A stretch of DNA of 64,000 bases, from the NCBI RefSeq assembly GCF_007830515.1, contig NZ_VLKT01000014.1, forward strand, positions 79,155 to 143,154, read 5' to 3'. The stretch comes from Mesorhizobium tianshanense (lineage in GTDB: Bacteria > Pseudomonadota > Alphaproteobacteria > Rhizobiales > Rhizobiaceae). Under the pieces are notes generated by a model. It saw nothing but the letters and a program-made list of their open reading frames with translations, was not told the origin of the DNA and did not search any database. The position numbers and the translations under genes are program-made. This document shows positions 17,444 through 26,256 of this stretch, one piece after another (position 1 is the first letter of the stretch; each line of letters opens with the position of its first letter).

Positions 17444-18088
17444 ATGCGCATATACGGGCCAACCGGCTTTTCATCGACGCGCTTTTTTTCCTCGCCCGGA
17501 CGGATTTGCCGGGCGCTCCTTTTGGCCTTTTCGCCGCTGGCGCCGGGTGACGCCAGTGCCGACCCACAAAAAGTCTGGGCGGCCGGGGCCTATTCCTTTT
17601 CCGATGAGCTCGGCGGCTTCCGCATCACCGGGGCTTCGGGCATCGGAACCAAGGAAAACCCGCTTGTCATCACCGAAGAACTGAATTCGGCGACGCCGGT
17701 GACGCTGACCATCCGCACGACAAAGCCGATCCAGCCCTTCGGCAAGGCAGGGGAATTCGCCAACGGCCTCATGTATATGCGCATCGATGTGCTCAACAAC
17801 AGCGGCCAGGCCTGGGTCGAATTCCAGTTCGAGTTGCAGGAGGTGCTCGACCGGCCGAGCGTGTTCGGCGACGGCCTGTCGTTCGATCAGCGCAACAAGA
17901 AGCCTGATAATATCTGGTCGAGCAGCTTTGCCGATTTCGACCGCGATTTCGAACCGTATGACCAGCTGCTGTTCAGGAACGGCAAGATCGACCCGCTGAA
18001 GACGGCGAATTTCATTTTCCTGATCACCGACTACACGCCGCGCTGGACGTTTTATCTGGTGCAGGATCCGCGCATACCGTCGAGCTAA
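17444..18088 (+). CDS. Conserved secreted protein of unknown function
   Basis: A 214-residue protein with a long, slightly degenerate export signal (ICRALLLAFSPLAPGDASAD). The mature part looks beta-rich, with ADPQKVWAAGAYSFSDELGG, NPLVITEELNSATPVTLTIR, QAWVEFQFELQEVL and the C-terminal RWTFYLVQDPRIPSS. It lacks lipobox and catalytic motifs. It resembles uncharacterised proteins I associate with rhizobia, but I cannot name the family. The next gene, udg, follows in the same direction after a palindromic repeat. Confidence 0.74.
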   Translation: MRIYGPTGFSSTRFFSSPGRICRALLLAFSPLAPGDASADPQKVWAAGAYSFSDELGGFRITGASGIGTKENPLVITEELNSATPVTLTIRTTKPIQPFGKAGEFANGLMYMRIDVLNNSGQAWVEFQFELQEVLDRPSVFGDGLSFDQRNKKPDNIWSSSFADFDRDFEPYDQLLFRNGKIDPLKTANFIFLITDYTPRWTFYLVQDPRIPSS

Positions 18089-18090
18089 GA

Positions 18091-18150
18091 GTCTTTGTTT
18101 TCGTGCATGTCGCTACCCCCAAAGCCGCTCCGCGCTTTGGGCGACATGCA
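18091..18150 (+). repeat. Dispersed palindromic element, copy 2 (arms TGCATGTCG)
   Basis: Leader GTCTTTGTTTTCG (18091-18103) is followed by outer arms TGCATGTCG (18104-18112) and CGACATGCA (18142-18150), perfectly complementary. Inner arms CCCAAAGC (18118-18125) and GCTTTGGG (18134-18141) enclose an 8-base loop. A 5-base bulge lies on the left side only, as in the other intact copies. It lies in the 102 bases between two plus-strand genes. Confidence 0.82.
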
Positions 18151-18190
18151 TCACCTTGCAAATTCCTGCCGCGCGGCCGAATGTGAAAGC

Positions 18191-19078
18191 ATGACTGCCG
18201 TTTCCCGAGACAATCGACCTGATATCGCCGACCTGCTGGCCTTCTATGCCAGTGCCGGCGTCGATGACGCGCTCGAAGACGAGCCGCTGAACAGGTTTGC
18301 AGAGACGGCACCCAAGCCAGTGGAGCGGACGTCAGCGGCAGCCTCGCCATCAAACGGTGAAAACCCTGCACCGCCACGCTCGACGAGCGTGTCACGCGCC
18401 GAAATGGGCGAAAGGCAAGCTGCGGCACCGGCGGTGCGCGCACCGTCCGGTACGGCGACGGTGCCTGACGAGCAACAGGCGGCATTGGCGCGCCAGTTGG
18501 CGACGACGGCGGCGACCCTTGACGAACTTCGCCAGCACATGGCGGCATTCGACGGCTGCAACCTCAAATTCACCGCCAAGAACCTGGTGTTCGCCGACGG
18601 CAATCCGAATGCTGCTGTCATGCTGGTCGGCGAGGCACCTGGCCGCGACGAGGACATCGAGGGATTGCCGTTCGTCGGCCGCTCCGGCCGGCTGCTCGAC
18701 CGGATGCTGGCCGCGATCGGCCTCGACCGGACATCTGCCTACATCGCCAATGTCATCCCCTGGCGACCGCCGGGCAACCGCACGCCGACACCGCACGAGA
18801 CCGAGATCTGTCGGCCGTTCATCGAACGACAGATCGAGCTGGTCAATCCGAAGGTGCTGGTCAACCTGGGCGGCCCCTCGGCAAAGACCCTGCTCAACAC
18901 CACCGAAGGGATCCTGCGGCTGCGCGGCAATTGGCGCGTCCACACGACCGCCTCCGGCGTTGCCATTCCCGCCATGCCGACCCTGCACCCGGCCTATCTC
19001 CTGAGAACCCCCGCGCACAAGAAGCTGGCGTGGCGTGATTTCCTTGAGGTGAAGGCGAAATTGCGGGCACTGGGTTGA
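18191..19078 (+). CDS. Uracil-DNA glycosylase, family 4-like
   Basis: A 295-residue protein. The first 100 residues are a low-complexity, Ala/Pro-rich extension. The core holds the UDG family 4 motifs VMLVGEAPGRDEDIEGLPFV and GRSGRLLDRML, then NVIPWRPPGNRTPTPHETE and the late PTLHPAYLLR with the catalytic-loop His. The N-terminal CxxC of the iron-sulfur ligands reads FDGCNLK, so one expected Cys is Phe, while the later ICRPFIERQIELVNPKVLVN is kept; this substitution seems normal for the alphaproteobacterial clade. It removes uracil from DNA for base excision repair. The ATG at 18191 was chosen to exclude the palindromic repeat from the coding sequence. Confidence 0.92.
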   Translation: MTAVSRDNRPDIADLLAFYASAGVDDALEDEPLNRFAETAPKPVERTSAAASPSNGENPAPPRSTSVSRAEMGERQAAAPAVRAPSGTATVPDEQQAALARQLATTAATLDELRQHMAAFDGCNLKFTAKNLVFADGNPNAAVMLVGEAPGRDEDIEGLPFVGRSGRLLDRMLAAIGLDRTSAYIANVIPWRPPGNRTPTPHETEICRPFIERQIELVNPKVLVNLGGPSAKTLLNTTEGILRLRGNWRVHTTASGVAIPAMPTLHPAYLLRTPAHKKLAWRDFLEVKAKLRALG

Positions 19079-19091
19079 GGTGCGATTAGCT

Positions 19092-19116
19092 AATCTCCCC
19101 CCTCGTGGGGGAGATT
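19092..19116. repeat. Hairpin repeat with CTCCCCC/GGGGGAG arms
   Basis: Perfect 10-bp hairpin AATCTCCCCC-ctcgt-GGGGGAGATT, 13 bases after the udg stop. A 16-base part (ATCTCCCCCCTCGTGG) recurs at 63639-63654, which shows it belongs to a second dispersed family. It may also serve as a terminator for udg. Confidence 0.6.
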
Positions 19117-19215
19117 GGCCGTCATCGCGGCTTTCGCCAATCTCCGGCGATGCCCGGATGCTCATAACCTCCCAGGTAATTGAAATCCCTCCCCCAGAGC
19201 CCTAACCATGCGCCC

Positions 19216-20022
19216 ATGACATCCGCACAGATTTCCGCCGGCAGCCTCATTCGCGAATGGCGCACGCGCCGGCGCATGAGTCAGCTCGACCTCGCCATGG
19301 AAGCCGAAATCTCGCAACGGCATCTGAGCTTCGTGGAAAGCGGGCGTGCCGCACCGTCGCGCGACATGGTGCTGCATCTGGCCGAGCAGCTGTCGATCCC
19401 GCTGAGGCAGCGCAACCAGCTCCTGCTGGCCGCGGGCTTTGCCCCGAGCTTCAGCGAGCGCTCGCTCACCGACACGGCGCTGGCGCCCGCAATGGCTGCC
19501 ATCGAGATCGTGCTCAAGGGGCACGAGCCCTTCCCGGCGCTGGCCGTCGACCGGCACTGGAACCTGGTGTCGGCGAACGCCGCCATCGGCCCGTTCCTGG
19601 CCAACGTCGCCGAGCCCTCCTTGCTGACGCCACCGGTCAACGTGCTTCGGCTCAGCCTGCACCCGGGTGGTGTCGCGCCGCGCATCGTCAACCTCGCCGA
19701 ATGGCGAGCGCATCTTCTCGACCGGCTGAAACACCAGAACGACGCCTCGGGCGACCCGGTTCTGGTCGAACTGGAGCGAGAGCTTCGGACCTATCCGTCA
19801 GGCCTGAAAGGCGGACGGCCGGTACCGATCGAGCCGAACGCGATCGTGCACCCGCTGCGGCTTGCCCATGGCGATGCTGTGCTGTCGTTCATCAGCACGA
19901 TCACCGTGTTCGGCACGCCGCTCGACGTGACGCTGTCGGAACTGGCGATCGAATCCTTTTTCCCCGCCGACGAGCAGACAAGGACGGCGCTGGTGCGATT
20001 GGCGAAAGAGCGGGCCAAATGA
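19216..20022 (+). CDS. XRE-family regulator with MmyB-like ligand domain
   Basis: A 268-residue regulator. The N-terminal Xre helix-turn-helix spans LIREWRTRRRMSQLDLAMEA and ISQRHLSFVESGRAAPSRDM. The rest is an MmyB-like PAS-fold ligand domain with PFPALAVDRHWNLVSANAAI, the central NVLRLSLHPGGVAPRIVNLA and a final SELAIESFFPADEQT. Members of this group often control small dehydrogenase or methyltransferase genes through fatty-acid-like ligands. The next genes are the DMT exporter and the molybdenum hydroxylase on the opposite strand, which converge on it. No ribosome binding site stands out. Confidence 0.9.
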   Translation: MTSAQISAGSLIREWRTRRRMSQLDLAMEAEISQRHLSFVESGRAAPSRDMVLHLAEQLSIPLRQRNQLLLAAGFAPSFSERSLTDTALAPAMAAIEIVLKGHEPFPALAVDRHWNLVSANAAIGPFLANVAEPSLLTPPVNVLRLSLHPGGVAPRIVNLAEWRAHLLDRLKHQNDASGDPVLVELERELRTYPSGLKGGRPVPIEPNAIVHPLRLAHGDAVLSFISTITVFGTPLDVTLSELAIESFFPADEQTRTALVRLAKERAK

Positions 20023-20028
20023 TCCTGA

Positions 20029-20979
20029 TCATCCCTGCGGCGGGGCCGCCTGGCGGGTGCGGGCACGTTCCAGGCCAAGCTGGCGCTCGCGCCAGATGAT
20101 GAAGATGCCGGCGGCGACGACGATCAGGCCGCCGATGAGCATATGAACCGTCGGGACGTCGCCGAAGGCGAGATAGCCGACGACGATGCCGAGCAGCATC
20201 GACGTGTATTCGAAGGGCGCCACGACCGAGGCCTCGGCATGGCGATAGGCTGCCGTCATCAGAATCTGGGCGAGCCCGCCGCAAAAACCAGCCGCGACCA
20301 GAAGACCCGCCTGCACCGGCGCCAGTGACTGCCAGCCGAACGGCAGCGAAAACAGCGCCAAGACGCTCGCCGTCACCGAAAACCACAGCACGATGGTTGC
20401 CGTCGGCTCGCTCTGGACGAGATTGCGCACGAGCAGCATGGCGACGGCCGAGATCGCTGCCCCGGCCAGGGCGGCGATGACGCCAAGCACCTCCTGGTCG
20501 CCGAGAGCCGCGCCCGAGCTCAGCAGCGTCAGTTCCGGCCATGAGATGATCAGCACGCCGACCAGTCCGACCGCAACCGCGCTCCAGCGATAGACGCGGA
20601 TCGCTTCGCCGAGGAAGATCGAACTGAACACCACCACCAGCAGCGGCTGTGCGTAGTTCAGCGTGATCGCCTCCGGCAGCGGCAGTCGCGTCAGAGCGAA
20701 AAAGCCGAGGCCCATGGCGCAGACGCCGACAACGCCGCGCGCAATGTGGTTGAGCGGGCGCTTGGTCGAAAACGCGGTGCCGAGCTTTCCCTGGAAGGCG
20801 AGGAAGACGATGATCGGAAAAATGGCGAAGAAGGAGCGGAAGAAGGCGATCTGGCCCACCGGCACCGCGCCCGCCGCCTTGATGCAGGACGCCATGCCGA
20901 CAAAGACCGCCACCGACATGATCTTGAGCATGATGCCGGTGAGCGTATTGTGCCCGCCGGGATGGTTCGTCGGGTTCAC
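20029..20979 (-). CDS. DMT-superfamily (EamA) transporter
   Basis: A 316-residue inner-membrane protein with about ten hydrophobic helices in two EamA repeats, for example ITLNYAQPLLVVVFSSIFLG in the first and APFEYTSMLLGIVVGYLAFG in the second, with the usual short hydrophilic loops. Such exporters move amino acids, metabolites or drugs. It starts with GTG that overlaps the stop of the CoxL-like gene (GTGA), so the two are translationally coupled and probably share a substrate-related job. An internal ATG 16 codons later is an alternative start. Confidence 0.9.
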   Translation of the reverse strand: MNPTNHPGGHNTLTGIMLKIMSVAVFVGMASCIKAAGAVPVGQIAFFRSFFAIFPIIVFLAFQGKLGTAFSTKRPLNHIARGVVGVCAMGLGFFALTRLPLPEAITLNYAQPLLVVVFSSIFLGEAIRVYRWSAVAVGLVGVLIISWPELTLLSSGAALGDQEVLGVIAALAGAAISAVAMLLVRNLVQSEPTATIVLWFSVTASVLALFSLPFGWQSLAPVQAGLLVAAGFCGGLAQILMTAAYRHAEASVVAPFEYTSMLLGIVVGYLAFGDVPTVHMLIGGLIVVAAGIFIIWRERQLGLERARTRQAAPPQG

Positions 20980-23282
20980 TTAGCAGCTGCTTCCTTGATC
21001 GCTGCCCAGATACGCGCCGGGGTCGCCGGCATGTCGATGTGTTTGATGCCGTAGGCGCGATAGAGCGCATCGGTCACCGCATTGAGCGCGGCCGGCGTCG
21101 CCCCGATCGTGCCGGCCTCACCGGCGCCCTTGATGCCCAGGGCATTGGTGGTCGATGGCACGTTGCGGGTCTCGAAATGGAAGAACGGGAAATCGTCGGC
21201 GCGCGGCATGGCATAGTCCATGAAACTCGCCGTCAGAAGCTGCCCGTCTTCGCCATAGACCGTGTTCTCGGTCAGCGCCTGGCCGATGCCCTGGACGACG
21301 CCGCCATGCACCTGGCCGGCCAGCAGGATCGGATTCACGGTGACGCCGAAATCGTCGACGATCGTGTAGCGGACAATCTCCGTCATGCCGGTATCGGGAT
21401 CGATCTCGACCTCGCAGATGTGGGTGCCGTTCGGATAGGTGCATTCGTCCTGCACGAACTCGCCAAAGCCCTTGAGATCGTCCGGGTCCTTGGCGGCCTT
21501 GGCGATGCTGGAAAAATCGATCGTACGGTCGGTGCCGACGATGCGGGCAACGCCGTTGAACAATTCGATGTCGCCGGCCGAGGCTTCCAGTTCATCCGCG
21601 GCGATGCGCTTGATCTTGTTGGCCAGATCCTCGCCCGCGCGAGAAGCTGATACACCGCCAAGGGGAATGGAGCGCGAGCCGCCGGTGCCGCCGCCGGCCT
21701 TCAGCTCGTCGGTGTCGCCCTGGCGGACATGGATCTTGTCGATGTCGATATGAAGCTTTTCCGAAAGGAACTGCGCATAGGCGGTCGCGTGTCCCTGCCC
21801 GTTGGTCTGGGTGCCGATCTTCAGCGTTACCGTGCCGTCGCCGTTCAATTCGACAAAGGCCGGTTCAGAGCCCGGAAAGGCACAGGCCTCGATATAGGTC
21901 GCCATGCCGATGCCGCGGATCTTTCCTTCGGCCTTCGACCGCGCCAGCCGCTCTGGGAACGCTTGCCACTCCGCCTGCTCGATGGCGCGGTCCATATGGC
22001 CCGCGAATTCGCCGGTGTCGTACAGGCGGCCGGTCTGCGTGCGGTAAGGGAACTGCTCGGGACGAATGAAATTGCGTCGGCGGATTTCCTCGACGGGAAG
22101 GCCCAGATCATGAGCGCAGGCGTCGACGAGCTTTTCCAGCAAGAATGCCGCTTCCGGGCGGCCGGCGCCGCGATAGGCATCGACCGGGCAGGTGTTGGTG
22201 TAGAGGCCGGTCACCGAAACATCGAGCGCCTGGATGTCGTAGACGCCGGTCGACATGGTGACGCCGATATAGGGGATGAAGGGACCGTATTGCGAGACAT
22301 AGGCGCCGATATTGGCCAGCAGATCGACCTTCATGCCGAGGAAGCGGCCGTCCTTGTCCATCGCCATTTCTGCCGTCACGACATTGTCGCGGCCTTGCGC
22401 GTCGGTGAGGAAATGCTCGGTTCGGTCGCCGGCCCATTTCACCGGACGGCCAAGGCGCCTGGCGGCCTCAAGCACCAGCGGATGCTCGCGATAGACGAAG
22501 CTCTTCGGCCCGAAGCCGCCGCCGACATCCGGCGTGATGATGCGCAGCTGGTCCTTCTTGATCTTGAACACGTCGGCCAGGATGTACTGCATGGAATGCA
22601 CGCCCTGCGAGCCCGTCGTCAGCACCAAGCGGTTCTCTTGCGTGTTCCACTCGCCGATCGCCGAGCGCGGCTCCATGTAGTTGCAGACCAGCCGGTTGTT
22701 GATGAATTCGATGCGGGTGACATGCGCGGCACCGGCGAATGCCGCCGCCGTCTTCGCCTTGTCGCCGACATGGTAGCTGAAGGCGCGGTTGGAGCCGAGT
22801 TCCGGCCAGACCAGCGGCGTGCCTTCGTCAAGCGCCGTGGCGGTGCCGGACGCGGCATCCTCGCCATCGTAATCGACCTCGATCAGCTCGGCCGCATCCT
22901 GCGCCAGAGCGCGGCTGTCGGCGACGATGAATGCGACCGCGTCGCCGACGTAATTGACCCGGTCGCGGCAAAGGACCGGAATGTCGCGCGTTGGCGCCTT
23001 GGTGCCGTCCGGCTGCCTCTGCATGACGCCGGATTTCAGATCGCCGAGATGAGCAAGGTCCGCACCGGTCAGCACCAGATGGACGCCGGGTGCTGCCTTG
23101 GCCGCCTCGGTCGAACCGATGGTGAAGCTTGCCTTGGCCACTGGCGAACGTAGGACATAGCCGTGCAGGATGCCGGCAGGCTGGATGTCGTCCGTATAGC
23201 GACCGAGACCCTTGATGAAGGCCTGATCCTCGCGACGCAACACGGAGGCACCCATGCCGAATTTCGGTGTGACGACGGTCAT
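20976..23282 (-). CDS. CoxL-like molybdenum hydroxylase large subunit (form II), without partner subunits
   Basis: A 768-residue molybdopterin-cytosine-dinucleotide-binding subunit of the xanthine dehydrogenase/CO dehydrogenase family. It opens with GMGASVLRREDQAFIKGLGR and has GGGFGPKSFVYREHPLVLEA and the active-site loop AYRGAGRPEA near residue 365, which marks form II (not the AYxCSFR of true CO dehydrogenase). A late GxGxAG-like stretch, GIKGAGEAGTIGATPAALNA, contains the conserved active-site Glu. Normal enzymes need an FAD-binding and a [2Fe-2S] subunit; neither gene is adjacent. The ATG at 23282 follows the family N-terminus. Substrate unknown, likely an aldehyde or N-heterocycle. Confidence 0.92.
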   Translation of the reverse strand: MTVVTPKFGMGASVLRREDQAFIKGLGRYTDDIQPAGILHGYVLRSPVAKASFTIGSTEAAKAAPGVHLVLTGADLAHLGDLKSGVMQRQPDGTKAPTRDIPVLCRDRVNYVGDAVAFIVADSRALAQDAAELIEVDYDGEDAASGTATALDEGTPLVWPELGSNRAFSYHVGDKAKTAAAFAGAAHVTRIEFINNRLVCNYMEPRSAIGEWNTQENRLVLTTGSQGVHSMQYILADVFKIKKDQLRIITPDVGGGFGPKSFVYREHPLVLEAARRLGRPVKWAGDRTEHFLTDAQGRDNVVTAEMAMDKDGRFLGMKVDLLANIGAYVSQYGPFIPYIGVTMSTGVYDIQALDVSVTGLYTNTCPVDAYRGAGRPEAAFLLEKLVDACAHDLGLPVEEIRRRNFIRPEQFPYRTQTGRLYDTGEFAGHMDRAIEQAEWQAFPERLARSKAEGKIRGIGMATYIEACAFPGSEPAFVELNGDGTVTLKIGTQTNGQGHATAYAQFLSEKLHIDIDKIHVRQGDTDELKAGGGTGGSRSIPLGGVSASRAGEDLANKIKRIAADELEASAGDIELFNGVARIVGTDRTIDFSSIAKAAKDPDDLKGFGEFVQDECTYPNGTHICEVEIDPDTGMTEIVRYTIVDDFGVTVNPILLAGQVHGGVVQGIGQALTENTVYGEDGQLLTASFMDYAMPRADDFPFFHFETRNVPSTTNALGIKGAGEAGTIGATPAALNAVTDALYRAYGIKHIDMPATPARIWAAIKEAAAK

Positions 23283-23436
23283 GGATACCTCGCGATGATG
23301 ATGGAGAACGAGTGCCTGAAATAGGCATCGCGCCAGTTTTGTCGAGTGACGGTTTCGTGTAAAGAGCGCGGGCTTCGAATTTTTTGGACCACTGGCCCCA
23401 CCTACCGCTGCTGGAATCGACAGGAAACCCCACGGA

Positions 23437-26082
23437 ATGCGTACTGACACCGGCCAGGTCTTCAAGCTCGAAGACTATCGCCCCAACGACTATCTCATTC
23501 CGGAAACCAGCTTGACTTTCCGCCTGTCGCCAGAAGCCACACGCGTCACCGCGGTGCTGACGGTCGAACGCCGCGGCGGCGTAGCGGCGTCAGTGCCGCT
23601 GGTGCTGGACGGCGATGGCCTGACGCTCAGCCGCATCGCAATCGACGGCCAGACACTCGCGCCGGCGGATTTTTTTGCCACGCCCGATCAACTGACGATC
23701 ACCACCCCGCCCGCGGCAATCCGCTTCCAGCTTCTGATCGAAACCGAGCTGGCGCCGGCACGAAACGAAGCCCTGATGGGCCTCTATCGCTCCAGCAATG
23801 TCTATTGCACGCAATGCGAGGCCGAGGGCTTTCGGCGCATCACCTATTTTCTCGACCGTCCCGATATCCTGTCGGTCTATACGGTGCGCATCGAAGCTCA
23901 GCACCACGAGGCGCCACTGCTTCTCTCCAACGGAAACCCGGCGGGCAGCGGCGAACTTGCCGACGGCTGGCACTATGCCGTCTGGCACGACCCCTTCCCC
24001 AAGCCGTCCTATCTGTTCGCCCTGGTGGCGGGCGCGCTCGGCAAGGTCGCCGACAGCTTCGTCACACTGTCCGGCCGCGAGGTCGATCTCGGCATCTACG
24101 TCGAACCGGGCAAGGAACGGCTCGCCGGTTATGCCATGGACGCACTGAAGCGCTCGATGAAATGGGACGAGGAGGCATTCGGCCGCGAATATGACCTCGA
24201 CGTGTTCAACATCGTCGCCGTGTCCGATTTCAACATGGGTGCGATGGAGAACAAGGGCCTCAACATCTTCAACGACAAATATGTGCTGGCCGACCAGGAA
24301 GCCGCCACGGACGCCGATTTCGCCAATATCGAGGCGATCATCGCGCATGAATATTTCCACAATTGGACTGGCAACAGAATCACTTGCCGCGACTGGTTCC
24401 AGCTTTGCCTGAAGGAAGGGCTGACGGTCTTCCGTGATCACGAATTCTCCGCCGACCAGCGCTCGCGAGCGGTGAAACGCATTGCCGAAGTGCGCACGCT
24501 GCGAGCGCATCAGTTTCCCGAGGACCAGGGACCGCTGGCGCATCCGGTGCGGCCGCGCCGCTACCGGGAGATCAACAATTTCTATACGGCGACGGTCTAC
24601 GAAAAGGGCTCGGAAGTGGTGCGCATGATCCGCACCATTCTCGGCGCCGAGATGTTCCGCGCCGGCATGGATCTCTATTTCGAGCGCCATGACGGCGAGG
24701 CTGCGACAATCGAGGACTTCCTCAGGGTGTTCGAGGATGTGTCCGGCCGCGACCTGTCACAATTTTCGCTCTGGTATCATCAGGCGGGCACGCCCAATCT
24801 GACGATCAGTTCGACGCATAATGCGGCAGCGCAGGAATTCACGCTCGAGATCGAGCAGTCGGTGCCGCCGACGCCATCCGAAAGCCGCAAGCGGCTGATG
24901 CACATTCCGCTCGCCTTCGGCCTGGTAGGTAGCAATGGCAAAGCGATAGCCTATAGCGGCGTTGAGGGCGCCGGCGTCGAGGACGGCGTCATCCATATTC
25001 GCAAGCGCCGGCACATGGTGCGCTTTTCGGGTGTGGCCGAACGCCCGGCGATGTCGCTCAACCGCGGCTTCTCGGCGCCGGTGACGCTCTCGGTCGAGCA
25101 GAAGGCCGACGATCAGTTCTTCCTTGCAAGCCATGACAGCGACGCCTTCGCGCGCTGGCAGGCGTTCAACACGCTTTTGACCGGTGCGCTGATATCAGCC
25201 TTCCGTCAGGCCCTTGGCGGCAAGCAGCCCGGTTTCGCATCGCGGCTGACAGACCTTGCCGGCAAGATCGCCGGCGACGAGACACTCGAACCGGCCTATC
25301 GGGCGCTGGCCCTGGCGCTTCCGAGTGAAGCCGATATCGCCCGTGACATCGGCAAGAACATCGACCCCGATGCGATTTTTTCGGGCCGTGAGGCGCTGGC
25401 GACCGCGATCGCCGAGGCTAACCGCGAGATATTCTCCCGCCTCTACGATCGCCTCGGCGACAATGGTCCGTTCAGTCCGGACGCGGCGAGCGCAGGGCGC
25501 AGGGCGCTGCGCAACACCTTGCTCGACTATCTCTCGCTGCTGCCGGAAGGTGCCGCGCTTGCGGCCAGGCATTTCCAGTCGGCGACCAACATGACGGACC
25601 GCGCCGCCGCACTGACCGTGCTTGCGCTCCGCCACAGCGGTTCGCCCGAGACGGCCAAGGCGCTGGCCGACTTTGAAGCGAAATATGCGGCCGACCCGCT
25701 GGTGATGGACAAATGGTTCCAGATCCAGGCCAGCGTGCCCGGCCCGCAAACCGTCGACGCGGTACGCGCGCTGACCTGCCACCCGGCCTTCTCGATGGCC
25801 AACCCGAACCGGGTGCGCTCGCTCGTCGGCACGTTTTCCAGCGCCAACCAGACCGGCTTCCATCGCGCCGACGGCGAAGGCTACCGGTTTTTCGTCGAAA
25901 CGGTCCTGCAGGTCGAAAAGCGCAACCCGCAGGTGGCCGCCAGGCTGGCGACGGCACTCAGATCATGGCGCTCGCTCGAACCTGCCCGGCAGGCCAAGGC
26001 ACGGGAAGCGCTGCTAGCGATTGCCAATGCCAAGAACCTGTCGGCCGATTTGCGCGATATCGTCGAACGCACTCTGGCGTGA
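23437..26082 (+). CDS. pepN: Aminopeptidase N
   Basis: An 881-residue M1-family zinc aminopeptidase of the gammaproteobacterial PepN type that removes N-terminal residues from peptides in the cytoplasm. The substrate motif GAMEN starts near residue 268 (NMGAMENKGLNIFNDKYVLA) and the zinc site HEYFHNWTGNRI begins at His304, with the second Glu about 20 residues on (LKEGLTVFRDHEFSAD). The C-terminal half is the alpha-helical DUF3458-type domain of this subfamily. It is divergent from the CoxL-like gene and followed by a histidine kinase on the same strand. Confidence 0.96.
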   Translation: MRTDTGQVFKLEDYRPNDYLIPETSLTFRLSPEATRVTAVLTVERRGGVAASVPLVLDGDGLTLSRIAIDGQTLAPADFFATPDQLTITTPPAAIRFQLLIETELAPARNEALMGLYRSSNVYCTQCEAEGFRRITYFLDRPDILSVYTVRIEAQHHEAPLLLSNGNPAGSGELADGWHYAVWHDPFPKPSYLFALVAGALGKVADSFVTLSGREVDLGIYVEPGKERLAGYAMDALKRSMKWDEEAFGREYDLDVFNIVAVSDFNMGAMENKGLNIFNDKYVLADQEAATDADFANIEAIIAHEYFHNWTGNRITCRDWFQLCLKEGLTVFRDHEFSADQRSRAVKRIAEVRTLRAHQFPEDQGPLAHPVRPRRYREINNFYTATVYEKGSEVVRMIRTILGAEMFRAGMDLYFERHDGEAATIEDFLRVFEDVSGRDLSQFSLWYHQAGTPNLTISSTHNAAAQEFTLEIEQSVPPTPSESRKRLMHIPLAFGLVGSNGKAIAYSGVEGAGVEDGVIHIRKRRHMVRFSGVAERPAMSLNRGFSAPVTLSVEQKADDQFFLASHDSDAFARWQAFNTLLTGALISAFRQALGGKQPGFASRLTDLAGKIAGDETLEPAYRALALALPSEADIARDIGKNIDPDAIFSGREALATAIAEANREIFSRLYDRLGDNGPFSPDAASAGRRALRNTLLDYLSLLPEGAALAARHFQSATNMTDRAAALTVLALRHSGSPETAKALADFEAKYAADPLVMDKWFQIQASVPGPQTVDAVRALTCHPAFSMANPNRVRSLVGTFSSANQTGFHRADGEGYRFFVETVLQVEKRNPQVAARLATALRSWRSLEPARQAKAREALLAIANAKNLSADLRDIVERTLA

Positions 26083-26256
26083 GTTTATAGGAGGCAGCGC
26101 CATCATCGGGCGGAAAAGCCATTATTTTAGTCTATTTTTAATCTTTTTTGGCCGCGCCTCTGGACAAGGCGAATCACCTTTGATTCTTTAGCTGAAGATT
26201 CGGAAGTGCGGCGTCGCCGGATCGTCAAGCAGATTTGAAATCGGGGAGAGCCATTT

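Noticed and set aside
19092..19116. The CTCCCCC/GGGGGAG hairpin as part of a CRISPR array
   Set aside because: A single hairpin with one distant partial copy; no regular repeat-spacer pattern exists in the window.
20976..23282. True CO dehydrogenase
   Set aside because: The active-site loop is AYRGAGRPEA, not the AYxCSFR of CO-oxidising CoxL, and coxM and coxS are absent nearby.
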